A stretch of 64,000 nucleotides of DNA from Candidatus Omnitrophota bacterium (GTDB taxonomy: Bacteria > Omnitrophota > Omnitrophia > Omnitrophales > Aquincolibacteriaceae), in the NCBI GenBank assembly GCA_903820505.1, contig CAIJHQ010000014.1, positions 51,728-115,727 of the forward strand, written 5' to 3'. Position 1 is the first letter of the stretch, and the number at the start of each line of letters is the position of its first letter. Position numbers and translations under genes: made by a program. Of this stretch, positions 50,977-59,021 are shown in pieces. The notes below the pieces were generated by a model, which searched no databases, was not told the DNA's origin, and saw nothing but the letters and a program-made list of their open reading frames with translations.

Positions 50977-51986
50977 CAGTGCGTCCCTCCCGGTTCCTGC
51001 CGTGTCAGGACAAAAATAAAAATAATACCGCCCAGAATTCCGGTCACGACGCCGACCGGAAGTTCCAGCGGCGCGATAACCGTCCTCGCGAGCGTATCGC
51101 AAAAAACCAGGAAAGCGCCGCCGGCCAGGAATGAGGCCGCGAGCAGGATCCGGTGATCGTGCCCGACCATCTTCCGCATGAAATGCGGCACGACAAGTCC
51201 CACGAAACCGATCATGCCCGAGACCGCCACGCTCACGCCGATCAAAAGGGACGCGATCGTGAAAAGAAGGCGCTTCGTCCGCTCCACGGGAACCCCAAGA
51301 TGCAAGGCCTCTTCTTCTCCCAACGCGAGGGCGTTCAGGTCCTTATGAAAAAAATAGGTCACGGCCAGGAAAAACACGGAAGCGCCGAGCGCCAGCCGGA
51401 TCAGGGACCCGTCCGGCTCGTCCAAAGACCCCATGATCCAGAAGACGATCCCCTGCAGGTCCTTCCCGCGGGACATCGCGAGGATCAGCATGATAAGGGA
51501 AGACGCGATAAAATTGATCATGACGCCGGTCAATAAAAGCCCGTGGAGTGAAAGGACTTTCCGTTTCACGCTCAGGACATAAAGCAGAAAAATGACGGAA
51601 CAGGCCCCGAGAAATCCCGCGACCGGCATGGTCAGGATACCGACGCGATGAAGGCCGAACACGATATTGAGGGAGATCCCCACCGCCGCGCCGCCCGAGA
51701 TGCCCAGCGTGTACGGTTCGACCAGCGGATTGCGGAACAGGCCCTGCAGGATCACTCCCGCGAGACTCAGTCCCCCGCCGATCGCGATCCCCAGAAGAAG
51801 CCGCGGCAACCGGATGTCCCAAATAATGGTCTGTTCAATCCCGCCCCCGCGACCGGACAAAATCTGGAAGACTTTCCGGACGGGAATTCCCGCCGGTCCC
51901 GCCGCCAGGGCAAGCGCCGCCACTCCTGACGCGATCACGGTCAGGAACAACAACCACATGAGCCACTTCCGGGATCTGTGCTTCAT
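50976..51986 (-). CDS. btuC: Vitamin B12 ABC transporter permease BtuC
   Basis: A 336-residue FecCD-family permease with about ten membrane helices. WDIRLPRLLLGIAIGGGLSLAG and LFRNPLVEPYTLGISGGAA are family signatures, as is FVGLVVPHFMR near the coupling region. It overlaps btuF by four bases. Confidence 0.92.
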   Translation of the reverse strand: MKHRSRKWLMWLLFLTVIASGVAALALAAGPAGIPVRKVFQILSGRGGGIEQTIIWDIRLPRLLLGIAIGGGLSLAGVILQGLFRNPLVEPYTLGISGGAAVGISLNIVFGLHRVGILTMPVAGFLGACSVIFLLYVLSVKRKVLSLHGLLLTGVMINFIASSLIMLILAMSRGKDLQGIVFWIMGSLDEPDGSLIRLALGASVFFLAVTYFFHKDLNALALGEEEALHLGVPVERTKRLLFTIASLLIGVSVAVSGMIGFVGLVVPHFMRKMVGHDHRILLAASFLAGGAFLVFCDTLARTVIAPLELPVGVVTGILGGIIFIFVLTRQEPGGTH

Positions 51987-52822
51987 GGTTTGGGACCGAG
52001 CATCTCTTTCATGACTTTCAGCGCCTTTACGAAACTAAGCGGCGTCGGCGCGCAGAACAGGTCCGAATCCACGATATAGATCCTCCCCTGCCGCGCCGCG
52101 CTCAGACCGCCATAACCCTGCCAGGTCTTTTTTTCTTCTTCGCCGTCGAATCCCATACTGACGATCAGGATCACATCGGGGTTCTGCGCCAGGACTTTTT
52201 CACGGGAATAAAGCGACCTTCGGGCGTCCCGCGCAACATTGGTCCCTCCCGCGGATTCGATCAGATCGTTGAGGTACGATTCTTTGGTGATGGTCACGAG
52301 CGGGTCCAACCCGATCTCGAGGAAAACAGCGGGCTTTGTTTTGCTTGGCATCGAGGCCCTGACCGCGTTCACCCCGGCTTCCGCGCTGCGGATCAGCTCC
52401 CGCGCCTCTTTCTCCTTTCCGACGGTCTGTCCCAAACGCAAGAACGAGTCGCAGATCCCTTTAAAATTGTTGTCCTGCGGGAACTCCATGACCGGAATGC
52501 CGAGCCTCTTCAATTTTTCCACCGGTCCCGGGTCCGTCATTCCCGTCGTCAGGACAAGGTCGGGACGAAGCGCCACGATCTTTTCCGTGCTCAGTTCGAC
52601 GACGTTCCCGACCTCTTCGATCTTTCGCGCCTCCTCCGGCTTCGTGCAATAATGCGACCGGCCGACAACGCTTTCTCCGGAGCCCAACAAAAAAAGTTCC
52701 TCGGTGATCACGGGGCCCAGCGACACGATCCGCCGCGGCGGCGCGGCCTCCGCGAACGCGCTCCCTGAAACCAGTAAACACAAAGCACACAAAGTCAAAC
52801 CGGTCCGGAGTTTCATTCCCAA
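51983..52822 (-). CDS. btuF: Periplasmic B12-binding protein BtuF
   Basis: A 279-residue substrate-binding protein with a clear signal peptide (LTLCALCLLVSGSAFA-EA). RRIVSLGPVITEELFLLG, VGNVVELSTEKIVALRPDLVL and PVMEFPQDN fit the helical-backbone binding proteins of FecCD-type systems. It delivers cobalamin to BtuCD. An alternative start two codons in is equally possible. Confidence 0.9.
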   Translation of the reverse strand: MGMKLRTGLTLCALCLLVSGSAFAEAAPPRRIVSLGPVITEELFLLGSGESVVGRSHYCTKPEEARKIEEVGNVVELSTEKIVALRPDLVLTTGMTDPGPVEKLKRLGIPVMEFPQDNNFKGICDSFLRLGQTVGKEKEARELIRSAEAGVNAVRASMPSKTKPAVFLEIGLDPLVTITKESYLNDLIESAGGTNVARDARRSLYSREKVLAQNPDVILIVSMGFDGEEEKKTWQGYGGLSAARQGRIYIVDSDLFCAPTPLSFVKALKVMKEMLGPKP

Positions 52823-52840
52823 ACCTCCCGCAAGATGCCT

Positions 52841-53395
52841 TCAGCCGGTTTCATGATCCCGCTCCCCTTCGAGTTTGAACGTGACCGGAATATCCACAAA
52901 TTGCGGGACTGCCTGTCTGCCGGCCGGTACCAGCCCGAACTTCCACGTCTTGATGGAGTCCCGCGCGGCATTATCCAGGATTTCATGCCCGGAAGAACTC
53001 GCCAAAGCCGTCCGTCCCACCGCCCCGTCCGGCAGGATCTCCGCGGCGACCACCGCCCGGCCTTCCCATCCGCGCCGCACCGCTTTTTCGGGATATACGA
53101 TCGCGACCGGGACCGACACCGGGAACGGAGGGGCCACCGGAGCGCCGTCCTGCGTTTTCAAAGCCTTCGCGCCAAGCCTCCGGGGATCCATCCTGACGGA
53201 AGCCGGCCCGGCAGAGATCATTTCGATCGAGGATTTGCCCGATTCCCGGCGCGCCGTTTGCGAAACCGGCCATCCGCCGCCGACAGTTTCTTGCGCCTCA
53301 AGCCGGTCCCCGCAGAGACAAAGGAGCAGAATGATCGCGCAGGCATAAGCTCTCATGGCATTTTGTCTTTTCCAATTCGTTCTTTCCCGTTCCAT
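52841..53395 (-). CDS. Short TonB C-terminal-domain protein
   Basis: A 184-residue protein with an N-terminal hydrophobic segment (AYACAIILLLCLC) and a TonB C-terminal domain: VAIVYPEKAVRRGWEGRAVV, ILPDGAVG, SSGHEILDNAARDSIKTWKF. The start at 53395 overlaps the receptor stop (TGATG). Unlike classical TonB it has no long proline-rich spacer, and the hydrophobic segment, followed by DRLEAQE, could be a cleaved signal rather than an anchor. No exbB or exbD is present in the window. It probably energises the adjacent receptor, but may depend on Exb proteins elsewhere. Confidence 0.75.
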   Translation of the reverse strand: MERERTNWKRQNAMRAYACAIILLLCLCGDRLEAQETVGGGWPVSQTARRESGKSSIEMISAGPASVRMDPRRLGAKALKTQDGAPVAPPFPVSVPVAIVYPEKAVRRGWEGRAVVAAEILPDGAVGRTALASSSGHEILDNAARDSIKTWKFGLVPAGRQAVPQFVDIPVTFKLEGERDHETG

Positions 53396-55683
53396 CAGAA
53401 CTCCCATTTCGCTCCCAGCACAAATTCACGGCCCGCGCCCGGATTCACCCAGGTGTACGTGCCGCCGGAATAAATACTGCTTCCCGGCGCGGTCACTGTC
53501 CCGGCATAGGCACGCGAATAATATCTCTCGTCGAAAATATTGTTGATCTTGAAATAAAACTCCTTCTCTTTCCACGTGTACGAGGTGATGAAATTCCAGA
53601 CCGTATAGCCGGGGATCCAATGCCCCGCCTTCCCGGTAGCATCCAGAACCGTTTGACTGGATGTTTCATAACCTGACGGATGCTGTTTGCCGGTAAAATC
53701 ACCGTTCATGCCGACCTTGAAACCGTCGTAGGGCGTTCCCAATCGTTTCAGAGGCGTCGCGATCCCTCCCAGAGTGAACCGGTTGGCGGGGACCTGCCCC
53801 AAAGAACGCCCCTGCACAAGACTGCTCGTCCCGCCGTTGCTGTGGACATACGCCGTCATCCAGGTATAACTGCCGTACAGCTTCAATTCCTGAACGGGCG
53901 TCACGTCCAGGCGTTGTTCGATGCCATAACGCCGTGTCTGGGCGATATTAAAATACTGATTCTTCAGATTATCCCACTGGATCTCGTCATCGACATCGAT
54001 CAGGAAATAGCTGAGCTTGTAAGCCACACGGTCTTTGTACCGTAACCGGATCCCGGCTTCATAACTCGCCGATCGCTCCGGATTCAGATTGACCTGATTG
54101 GCGCCCGCGTACGGGACCGTTTCATCCATGGTCGGGACGCGGAACCCTTGCGAATAATTCCCGAAAACATCGGCCCAAGGGAACGGCTTGACCGTCACTC
54201 CCGTCGAAAGCGTCGATTTGTCCAGACGCTGGCTTACATTGTTGGTGGGAGTAATGGCATCCGCGGTATGGAGCCAGTTGAAATCATGCCGCATCCCGAA
54301 ATACGGGATGACCTTGTCGCAAATTTTCAGGGTCTCGCGCCAGAAGATCGCCGCGTTGTCGTAGCGGGCGCTGTGATCCGTCACGGGAGGCAGGGATTCC
54401 TGGATATTTCCCCGGTAGGCATAGCGCTCCGCCGAGGTCTGCCGGCTTTTCCTGATCTCCATGCCCAGGAGAGATTCATTCCCAAGCCATTTCCACTGAT
54501 CATCGTATTTCAACTGCCACGTCAGATCGCGATCGCGGCTTTTCATATTGAGAAAGTCCGTCGTGGGATCGAAATTATACGGCCAGGTAAAAAATGCCGG
54601 CCACGTCCCGTACGTCGTATAGACATTGCGTTTGTTGAGACGGTCACTGTACATGATCGATGCCAGAATGTGGTTGTCCCAGAAACGCTTGTCCGCGCCC
54701 AGGGACACCACCGTGTTAAAGAACTTGCGCCCGTCGTAGATCTTGTTGCAGCGGCGCAGGTCCCCGTCCTGAAATTGCCGCAAAGTGATCTCGCCGGGGG
54801 TGTGGTCCCCGTCCACGATGTGCTTTACGTTGACATAGAACCTTCCCTGGTCGTCCGGCAGTTCATACGCGGCCTTTATATCAAAAGAGGTCAACCGCAA
54901 TTCGGAATGGTTCCGGTACCCCTGGCTGTTATCGCGCTCGCCGTTGAAATAATAAGAGAATTTGCCGCCGAGCGGCGTGACCTTGTCCGGGATCGTCCCG
55001 CTGACGCCCTGATTGAAACGGATCCCGTGAAAACTTGTCCATTCCAGCCCGCCGAAAAGATGCACGGGTTTCGGGCTTGCCTGCCCCGTCGTGATGTTGA
55101 CCACGCCGGCAAAGGCGTTGCTTCCGTAAACGGCGGAAGAAGAGCCGCGTTCAATCTGGACCGACCGGACGTCCCGCATCGGGATCAGAGGAAAGTTCAT
55201 CGCGTTGCTGTCGACCTCATTGACGCGGACGCCGTCGACCAAAAAAACCACGGCGCTCGAATTGTTAAAACCGCGCAGGGAAAAAGTGCCGTCAACGCCG
55301 TTCCCGACCTCGTCGTAGAACACCGCGCCTTCCGTATCGCGGACTGCGTCCTGAAACGTAACGGGATGTGTTTCGCCGAGCTCTTTAGGGCCTTTGTAGG
55401 TAACATTCGATGCCATATCGTTGATGTTCTCTTTGGCACTTGGAAGCCGCGAAGCGATCACGGTCACTTCGTCCATCACGGGCCTAGGAGGGCTCTTGAC
55501 TTCCCCCTTCGCATCGATTTCCGTTTCTACCGCGGGAGCCTGCGCACCCTGATTCGCGGCTTCTTGCTTCTTTGGTTCTTGTTTGGAATGGAACGGCCAA
55601 CTCCACCCAAGATGCAGCAGGCAAACCACAAAAAATAAACAACCCAGCTTCCGGGATCGCTCGTCCCGGAGCCCGAGATCCAT
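53395..55683 (-). CDS. btuB: TonB-dependent receptor, BtuB-like
   Basis: A 762-residue outer-membrane beta-barrel. A signal segment (LGCLFFVVCLLHLGWSW) is followed by a charged linker, a TonB box near DEVTVIASR, a plug domain (FSLRGFNNSSAVVFLVDGVRVNE; VQIERGSSSAVYGSNAFAGVVNI) and a barrel ending in the usual aromatic residue (GAKWEF). The start at 55683 was chosen over a TTG further up that lies inside the terminator hairpin. Riboswitch control and the btuFCD genes downstream mark it as the cobalamin receptor. Confidence 0.9.
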   Translation of the reverse strand: MDLGLRDERSRKLGCLFFVVCLLHLGWSWPFHSKQEPKKQEAANQGAQAPAVETEIDAKGEVKSPPRPVMDEVTVIASRLPSAKENINDMASNVTYKGPKELGETHPVTFQDAVRDTEGAVFYDEVGNGVDGTFSLRGFNNSSAVVFLVDGVRVNEVDSNAMNFPLIPMRDVRSVQIERGSSSAVYGSNAFAGVVNITTGQASPKPVHLFGGLEWTSFHGIRFNQGVSGTIPDKVTPLGGKFSYYFNGERDNSQGYRNHSELRLTSFDIKAAYELPDDQGRFYVNVKHIVDGDHTPGEITLRQFQDGDLRRCNKIYDGRKFFNTVVSLGADKRFWDNHILASIMYSDRLNKRNVYTTYGTWPAFFTWPYNFDPTTDFLNMKSRDRDLTWQLKYDDQWKWLGNESLLGMEIRKSRQTSAERYAYRGNIQESLPPVTDHSARYDNAAIFWRETLKICDKVIPYFGMRHDFNWLHTADAITPTNNVSQRLDKSTLSTGVTVKPFPWADVFGNYSQGFRVPTMDETVPYAGANQVNLNPERSASYEAGIRLRYKDRVAYKLSYFLIDVDDEIQWDNLKNQYFNIAQTRRYGIEQRLDVTPVQELKLYGSYTWMTAYVHSNGGTSSLVQGRSLGQVPANRFTLGGIATPLKRLGTPYDGFKVGMNGDFTGKQHPSGYETSSQTVLDATGKAGHWIPGYTVWNFITSYTWKEKEFYFKINNIFDERYYSRAYAGTVTAPGSSIYSGGTYTWVNPGAGREFVLGAKWEF

Positions 55684-55689
55684 AGACAC

Positions 55690-55727
55690 AAAAAAACCCT
55701 TTCGCCTCAAAGGGGCAAGAAAGGGTA
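55690..55727 (-). terminator. Riboswitch-linked intrinsic terminator
   Basis: On the minus strand arms ACCCTTTC (55720-55727) and GAAAGGGT (55697-55704) flank a 15-base loop and are followed by a run of T to 55690. The T-run ends only six bases before the receptor ATG. The 3' arm also contains the only purine-rich stretch that could serve as ribosome site, so folding would block both transcription and translation. Confidence 0.75.
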
Positions 55728-55771
55728 CGCCCGTCTTGACCTCTGCTCGGAGGCATTAAATGCTGGTGATC

Positions 55772-55962
55772 ACGCGACAACAGGCCGGTATTCTGACTCG
55801 TTCACCCCGTTCATCTCAAACAGGGCAAGCAACCTTCCCACCAGGAACTCTTCAGCCCAAGCAGTGGTTTTCTTGCTTATTAAGAACTTACAGCGGCGGC
55901 ACCGTGGAGTCCCTGCCAAAAATCCGGCAAGTCTCGCTTCCCTAACGTGCCTGTTATCCAAC
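55772..55962 (-). promoter_or_regulatory. Cobalamin riboswitch
   Basis: On the minus strand the element opens with GATAACAGGCAC and closes with CCGGCCTGTTGTC, giving the P1 stem. Inside are GGTGCCGCCGCTGTAAG (55883 region), the B12-box-like ACCACTGCTTGGGC (near 55865), CTGGTGGGAAGG and GAGTCAGAATACCGGCC (near 55787-55805), all landmarks of the cobalamin class. It lies upstream of the BtuB-like receptor and its terminator, so B12 is expected to shut off the whole uptake operon. The exact ends are approximate. Confidence 0.9.
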
Positions 55963-56036
55963 ATCTTCAAAGAACAACACCCGCAGTATAGCGGAATTTA
56001 CTTATGATGCAATTTTTTTGTCGCGATCCGGGACGG

Positions 56037-57377
56037 TCATTCTCCCGCGAGGGTCTCAAGCCCGGCCGCGGACCGGATCCCGCTCGCGACTTCGGGAATG
56101 ATCCCCTTGCGGGCATAGACCGGGCGGATCTCCTTGCGGATCAACGGAAGTTTCGTCATGAAGAACAGCATTCCCAAAATACAGCACACCCCGCTGACCA
56201 CGAGGGTCCACGGCGCTCCGATATGGCTGGCCAGACTTCCCGCCAGCAAACTCCCGAACGGCATCATGCCCATGAACGCCATGGTATAAAAACTCATCAC
56301 GCGGCCCCGTTTATCTTCCTCCACGATGGTCTGCAAGATCGTATTGCAGGAGGCCATATGCGCCATCATACCAAAGCCGGCCACCGCGATGATCAGCATC
56401 GCCGCCGGAAGCGGCCGGACGAACGAGAACAGGATCATGCTGATGCCGAAGAGACCGGCCATCCGCGTAAGGAAACCGGCCAGTCCGATCACGCTTTTCC
56501 GGCCGGCCAGATACAGCGCTGCGGCCATGGCCCCGAGACCGGAAGTCGTCATCAGGTAACCGAATGTTTGGGGCCCCCCGTGAAAAATGTCCCGTGCGAA
56601 GATGGGCAACACGACCTGAAAAGAGGCCCCCATCAGGCTGACGAGAGACAAAAGCGCCAGGATCCATTTGATGGGCGGAAAACGCAGGGCGTATCCGACG
56701 CCTTCCTTTAACTCAAGGATCATGTTCCTCGAGGGGGCCGCCGTCCTCTCTTTCACGATCTTCATCATGAACAGGGATAAAATGACCGGAATATAACTGA
56801 CCGCGTTAATGAGGAAACACGCCCCCTCCCCGACCGAGGCGACAAGGATGCCGGCGATGGAAGGACCGATGAGCCTCGCGGCGTTAAGCATGGAGGAATT
56901 CAGTGCGATCGCGTTGCCCAGGTCTTCGTGTTCTTCTACCATCTCGACCGTGAACGCCTGGCGGACCGGAGCATCGAATGAATTAATGAATCCCATACAA
57001 GCGCTCAGAACGATCATGTGCCAGATCTCGATCCGGTTCGCGAAGACCAGGACCGTAAGGACCGAGGCCTGGACCAAAGCGAGGATCTGTGTCACCGCCA
57101 GAATGTGGCGGCGGTCGTGACGGTCTGAGACGACACCCGCGAAGGGCGTACAGACAAATGTCGGGATCATCCCCACAAACCCGACGAAACCCAGCAAAAA
57201 GGGAGAGTGCGTCAGGCGATAGACCAGCCAGCTCAGCGCGACTTGCTGCATCCAGGTCCCGATCAGCGAAAACCCTTGGCAGAAAAAAAAGAGACGGAAA
57301 TTCGGGTGCCGCAATGCCCGGAACATACGGCCGCCCGCGGTCATCCGGGAAGATCGGGAATGTGTCGTTTCGTTCAT
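56037..57377 (-). CDS. MFS transporter, EntS-like drug/siderophore exporter family
   Basis: A 446-residue protein with about twelve membrane helices. FRLFFFCQGFSLIGTWMQQVALSWLVYRLT and GVVSDRHDRRHIL (the loop 2-3 MFS motif) match the MFS_3/EntS family. RGRVMSFYTMAFMG fits the corresponding C-terminal motif. The substrate is unknown. The ATG at 57377 is preferred over the one at 57389 because of the promoter position and family start. It lies 43 bases after tcdA. Confidence 0.85.
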   Translation of the reverse strand: MNETTHSRSSRMTAGGRMFRALRHPNFRLFFFCQGFSLIGTWMQQVALSWLVYRLTHSPFLLGFVGFVGMIPTFVCTPFAGVVSDRHDRRHILAVTQILALVQASVLTVLVFANRIEIWHMIVLSACMGFINSFDAPVRQAFTVEMVEEHEDLGNAIALNSSMLNAARLIGPSIAGILVASVGEGACFLINAVSYIPVILSLFMMKIVKERTAAPSRNMILELKEGVGYALRFPPIKWILALLSLVSLMGASFQVVLPIFARDIFHGGPQTFGYLMTTSGLGAMAAALYLAGRKSVIGLAGFLTRMAGLFGISMILFSFVRPLPAAMLIIAVAGFGMMAHMASCNTILQTIVEEDKRGRVMSFYTMAFMGMMPFGSLLAGSLASHIGAPWTLVVSGVCCILGMLFFMTKLPLIRKEIRPVYARKGIIPEVASGIRSAAGLETLAGE

Positions 57378-57383
57378 GGAACG

Positions 57384-57412
57384 GAGCATATCACAAAGCG
57401 ACAGGAGTGATA
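57384..57412 (-). promoter_or_regulatory. Possible MFS gene promoter
   Basis: On the minus strand TTATCA and TATGCT (each four of six matches) are separated by 17 bases. TATGCT ends seven bases before the ATG at 57377, which is not preceded by a ribosome-binding site. Coordinates are accurate to a few bases. Confidence 0.35.
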
Positions 57413-57419
57413 AATGAAT

Positions 57420-58169
57420 TCAGGTCGGTTTGGGAAGCGAAAGGTCACCGGTGAGATACCGGACCGCCTGGTGGGCCAGCGTCAGTCCGAAGACCCCGGT
57501 CACGGTGGGAAGGCTTCCCATTTTGCGCCGTTTCCGGCCGCGATTATAATCTTCCTCGGCGTTCAGGACCGGCGTCCGGTCCTTCGGCGCGGGCGTGTCG
57601 GAATAAACACAAAAAATACCTTTTTTGATCCCCTTACGCCGGAGCCTGGAACGCAGTTCGCGGGCCAAAGGACAACCGCTCGTTTTAAAGAGATCTCCCG
57701 ATCTCACGGAAAACACATCGGTCCGGAGCGCCGCGCCCATCGACGCGATGACCGGAACTTTCTTTTGATAGCAGGCTTCGAGGATCTGCGCCTTGGGATT
57801 CAGCGAATCAACGGCGTCGATCACAAGGTCCGGTCCGCCCGCGAGAAAACCGTCGATCGTTTCCACGGCCGCGAATCCGGTCACGGCCTCGACGTCGCAG
57901 CGCGGGTTGATCAGCGCGATCCTCTCCTTGGCGGCCTCGGCCTTGAGCTTTCCGAGATTCGGTTCGATCGCGAGAAGATGGCGGTTGAAATTGGTGATCT
58001 TGATCGTGTCAAAATCGATCAGCCGGAGCCGGCCGACCCCGCTCCGCGCCAGGGCTTCGGCCGCGTAGCCTCCGACGGCACCGATACCGATCACGACCAC
58101 AAAGGACTTTTGAAGCCGCTCGAGTTTTTCCTTACCGAGCAGCAGTTCCAGACAGAAAAACCGTTCCAT
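57420..58169 (-). CDS. tcdA: tRNA threonylcarbamoyladenosine dehydratase TcdA
   Basis: A 249-residue ThiF/E1-like ATP-dependent enzyme that cyclises t6A of tRNA. GIGAVGGYAAEALARSG near residue 25 is the nucleotide-binding motif, followed by LIDFDTIKITNFNRH and DAVDSLNPKA; TVTGVFGLTLAHQAV lies near the C-terminus. The start MERFFCLELLLG is the family start and lies 38 bases inside tatD. Other E1-like enzymes are possible, but the overall pattern fits TcdA best. Confidence 0.87.
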   Translation of the reverse strand: MERFFCLELLLGKEKLERLQKSFVVVIGIGAVGGYAAEALARSGVGRLRLIDFDTIKITNFNRHLLAIEPNLGKLKAEAAKERIALINPRCDVEAVTGFAAVETIDGFLAGGPDLVIDAVDSLNPKAQILEACYQKKVPVIASMGAALRTDVFSVRSGDLFKTSGCPLARELRSRLRRKGIKKGIFCVYSDTPAPKDRTPVLNAEEDYNRGRKRRKMGSLPTVTGVFGLTLAHQAVRYLTGDLSLPKPT

Positions 58170-58914
58170 TTTTCCACACCGCTTCCTGCAATTTTTCTTC
58201 GGCGATCCCCTTCGTTTGCGCCGCGAGGGCATAGATCCTGCAGAGGCATTCGGAAAAGTCCTCCACATTCGCCTCCGGACTGAGTTTTCCCGGCTGCGTA
58301 TAAGGGAAATCCGTTTCAAGCAGCAGCCGATCGAGCGGGATCTGCCGGACAAGGTCCATGGTCTCCTCGGTCCCCCGGGACAGGATCTTCCAGGAAAATG
58401 AGATGAACGCCCCGAGGTCCAGAAAGGCCCGCAACATTTCCGGCGAACCCTGATAAGAATGGACCATAAAACGCCGCTGCGGGGACGGGTCTCTCTTCAG
58501 GATGCCCAAAATATCACTGCCGGCCCGCGCGCAATGGACCGCGAACGGCCGCGCCAAACGGCCCGCGATCTCCAACTGGCGGTGAAAAATTTCCGTCTGT
58601 CTCGCGAAATTGACGCCTTCTCTCACCCGGTCCAGTCCGATCTCGCCGATCCCCGCGCCGGGGCTTTTCAGGAAACGCTCAAGCTCCGCGTCCCACCCGG
58701 CAGTGACCTTGTCCGCAAACCACGGATGGACCCCGTAAAAAGGAATGACCCGGTCATCCCCTTTCGCGATCTCCCTCACTGCGGGCCAATCCTCCGGCCG
58801 TGTGCTGTTACACAAAAATTTTCCGACTCTGAGTTCCCGGGCCCGGAGCAGAAGCGCCGCCCGGATCTTCTCTTCTTTGATGTCCTGTAAATGAATATGA
58901 GAATCGATCAGCAT
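58132..58914 (-). CDS. tatD: TatD-family metal-dependent hydrolase
   Basis: A 260-residue TIM-barrel hydrolase, DNase-like in the family. Metal ligands are visible in SHIHLQD near residue 5, GIGEIGLD near residue 92, AVHCA near 125, MVHSYQG near 150 and LLETDFPYT near 205. It overlaps tcdA by 38 bases. The substrate is not shown by sequence. Confidence 0.9.
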   Translation of the reverse strand: MLIDSHIHLQDIKEEKIRAALLLRARELRVGKFLCNSTRPEDWPAVREIAKGDDRVIPFYGVHPWFADKVTAGWDAELERFLKSPGAGIGEIGLDRVREGVNFARQTEIFHRQLEIAGRLARPFAVHCARAGSDILGILKRDPSPQRRFMVHSYQGSPEMLRAFLDLGAFISFSWKILSRGTEETMDLVRQIPLDRLLLETDFPYTQPGKLSPEANVEDFSECLCRIYALAAQTKGIAEEKLQEAVWKNGTVFLSGTAAR

Positions 58915-58921
58915 AGTGGAA

Positions 58922-58928
58922 GGATTTT
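58922..58928 (-). promoter_or_regulatory. -10-like box before tatD
   Basis: TAAAAT (five of six) on the minus strand ends about nine bases before the ATG at 58914, with CCTTCCACT between and no ribosome-binding site. No -35 at normal spacing. Weak alone, but it matches the pattern before lpxA, the menaquinone operon and the MFS gene. Confidence 0.25.
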
Positions 58929-59021
58929 AACCCGCTTGAACAAGTAAGGCCACGTCAAAATCCACTGTATCGACATTAATAGTTTTCTGGAAGGAACGGC
59001 CCTTTCGATCAAAAATTCGAA

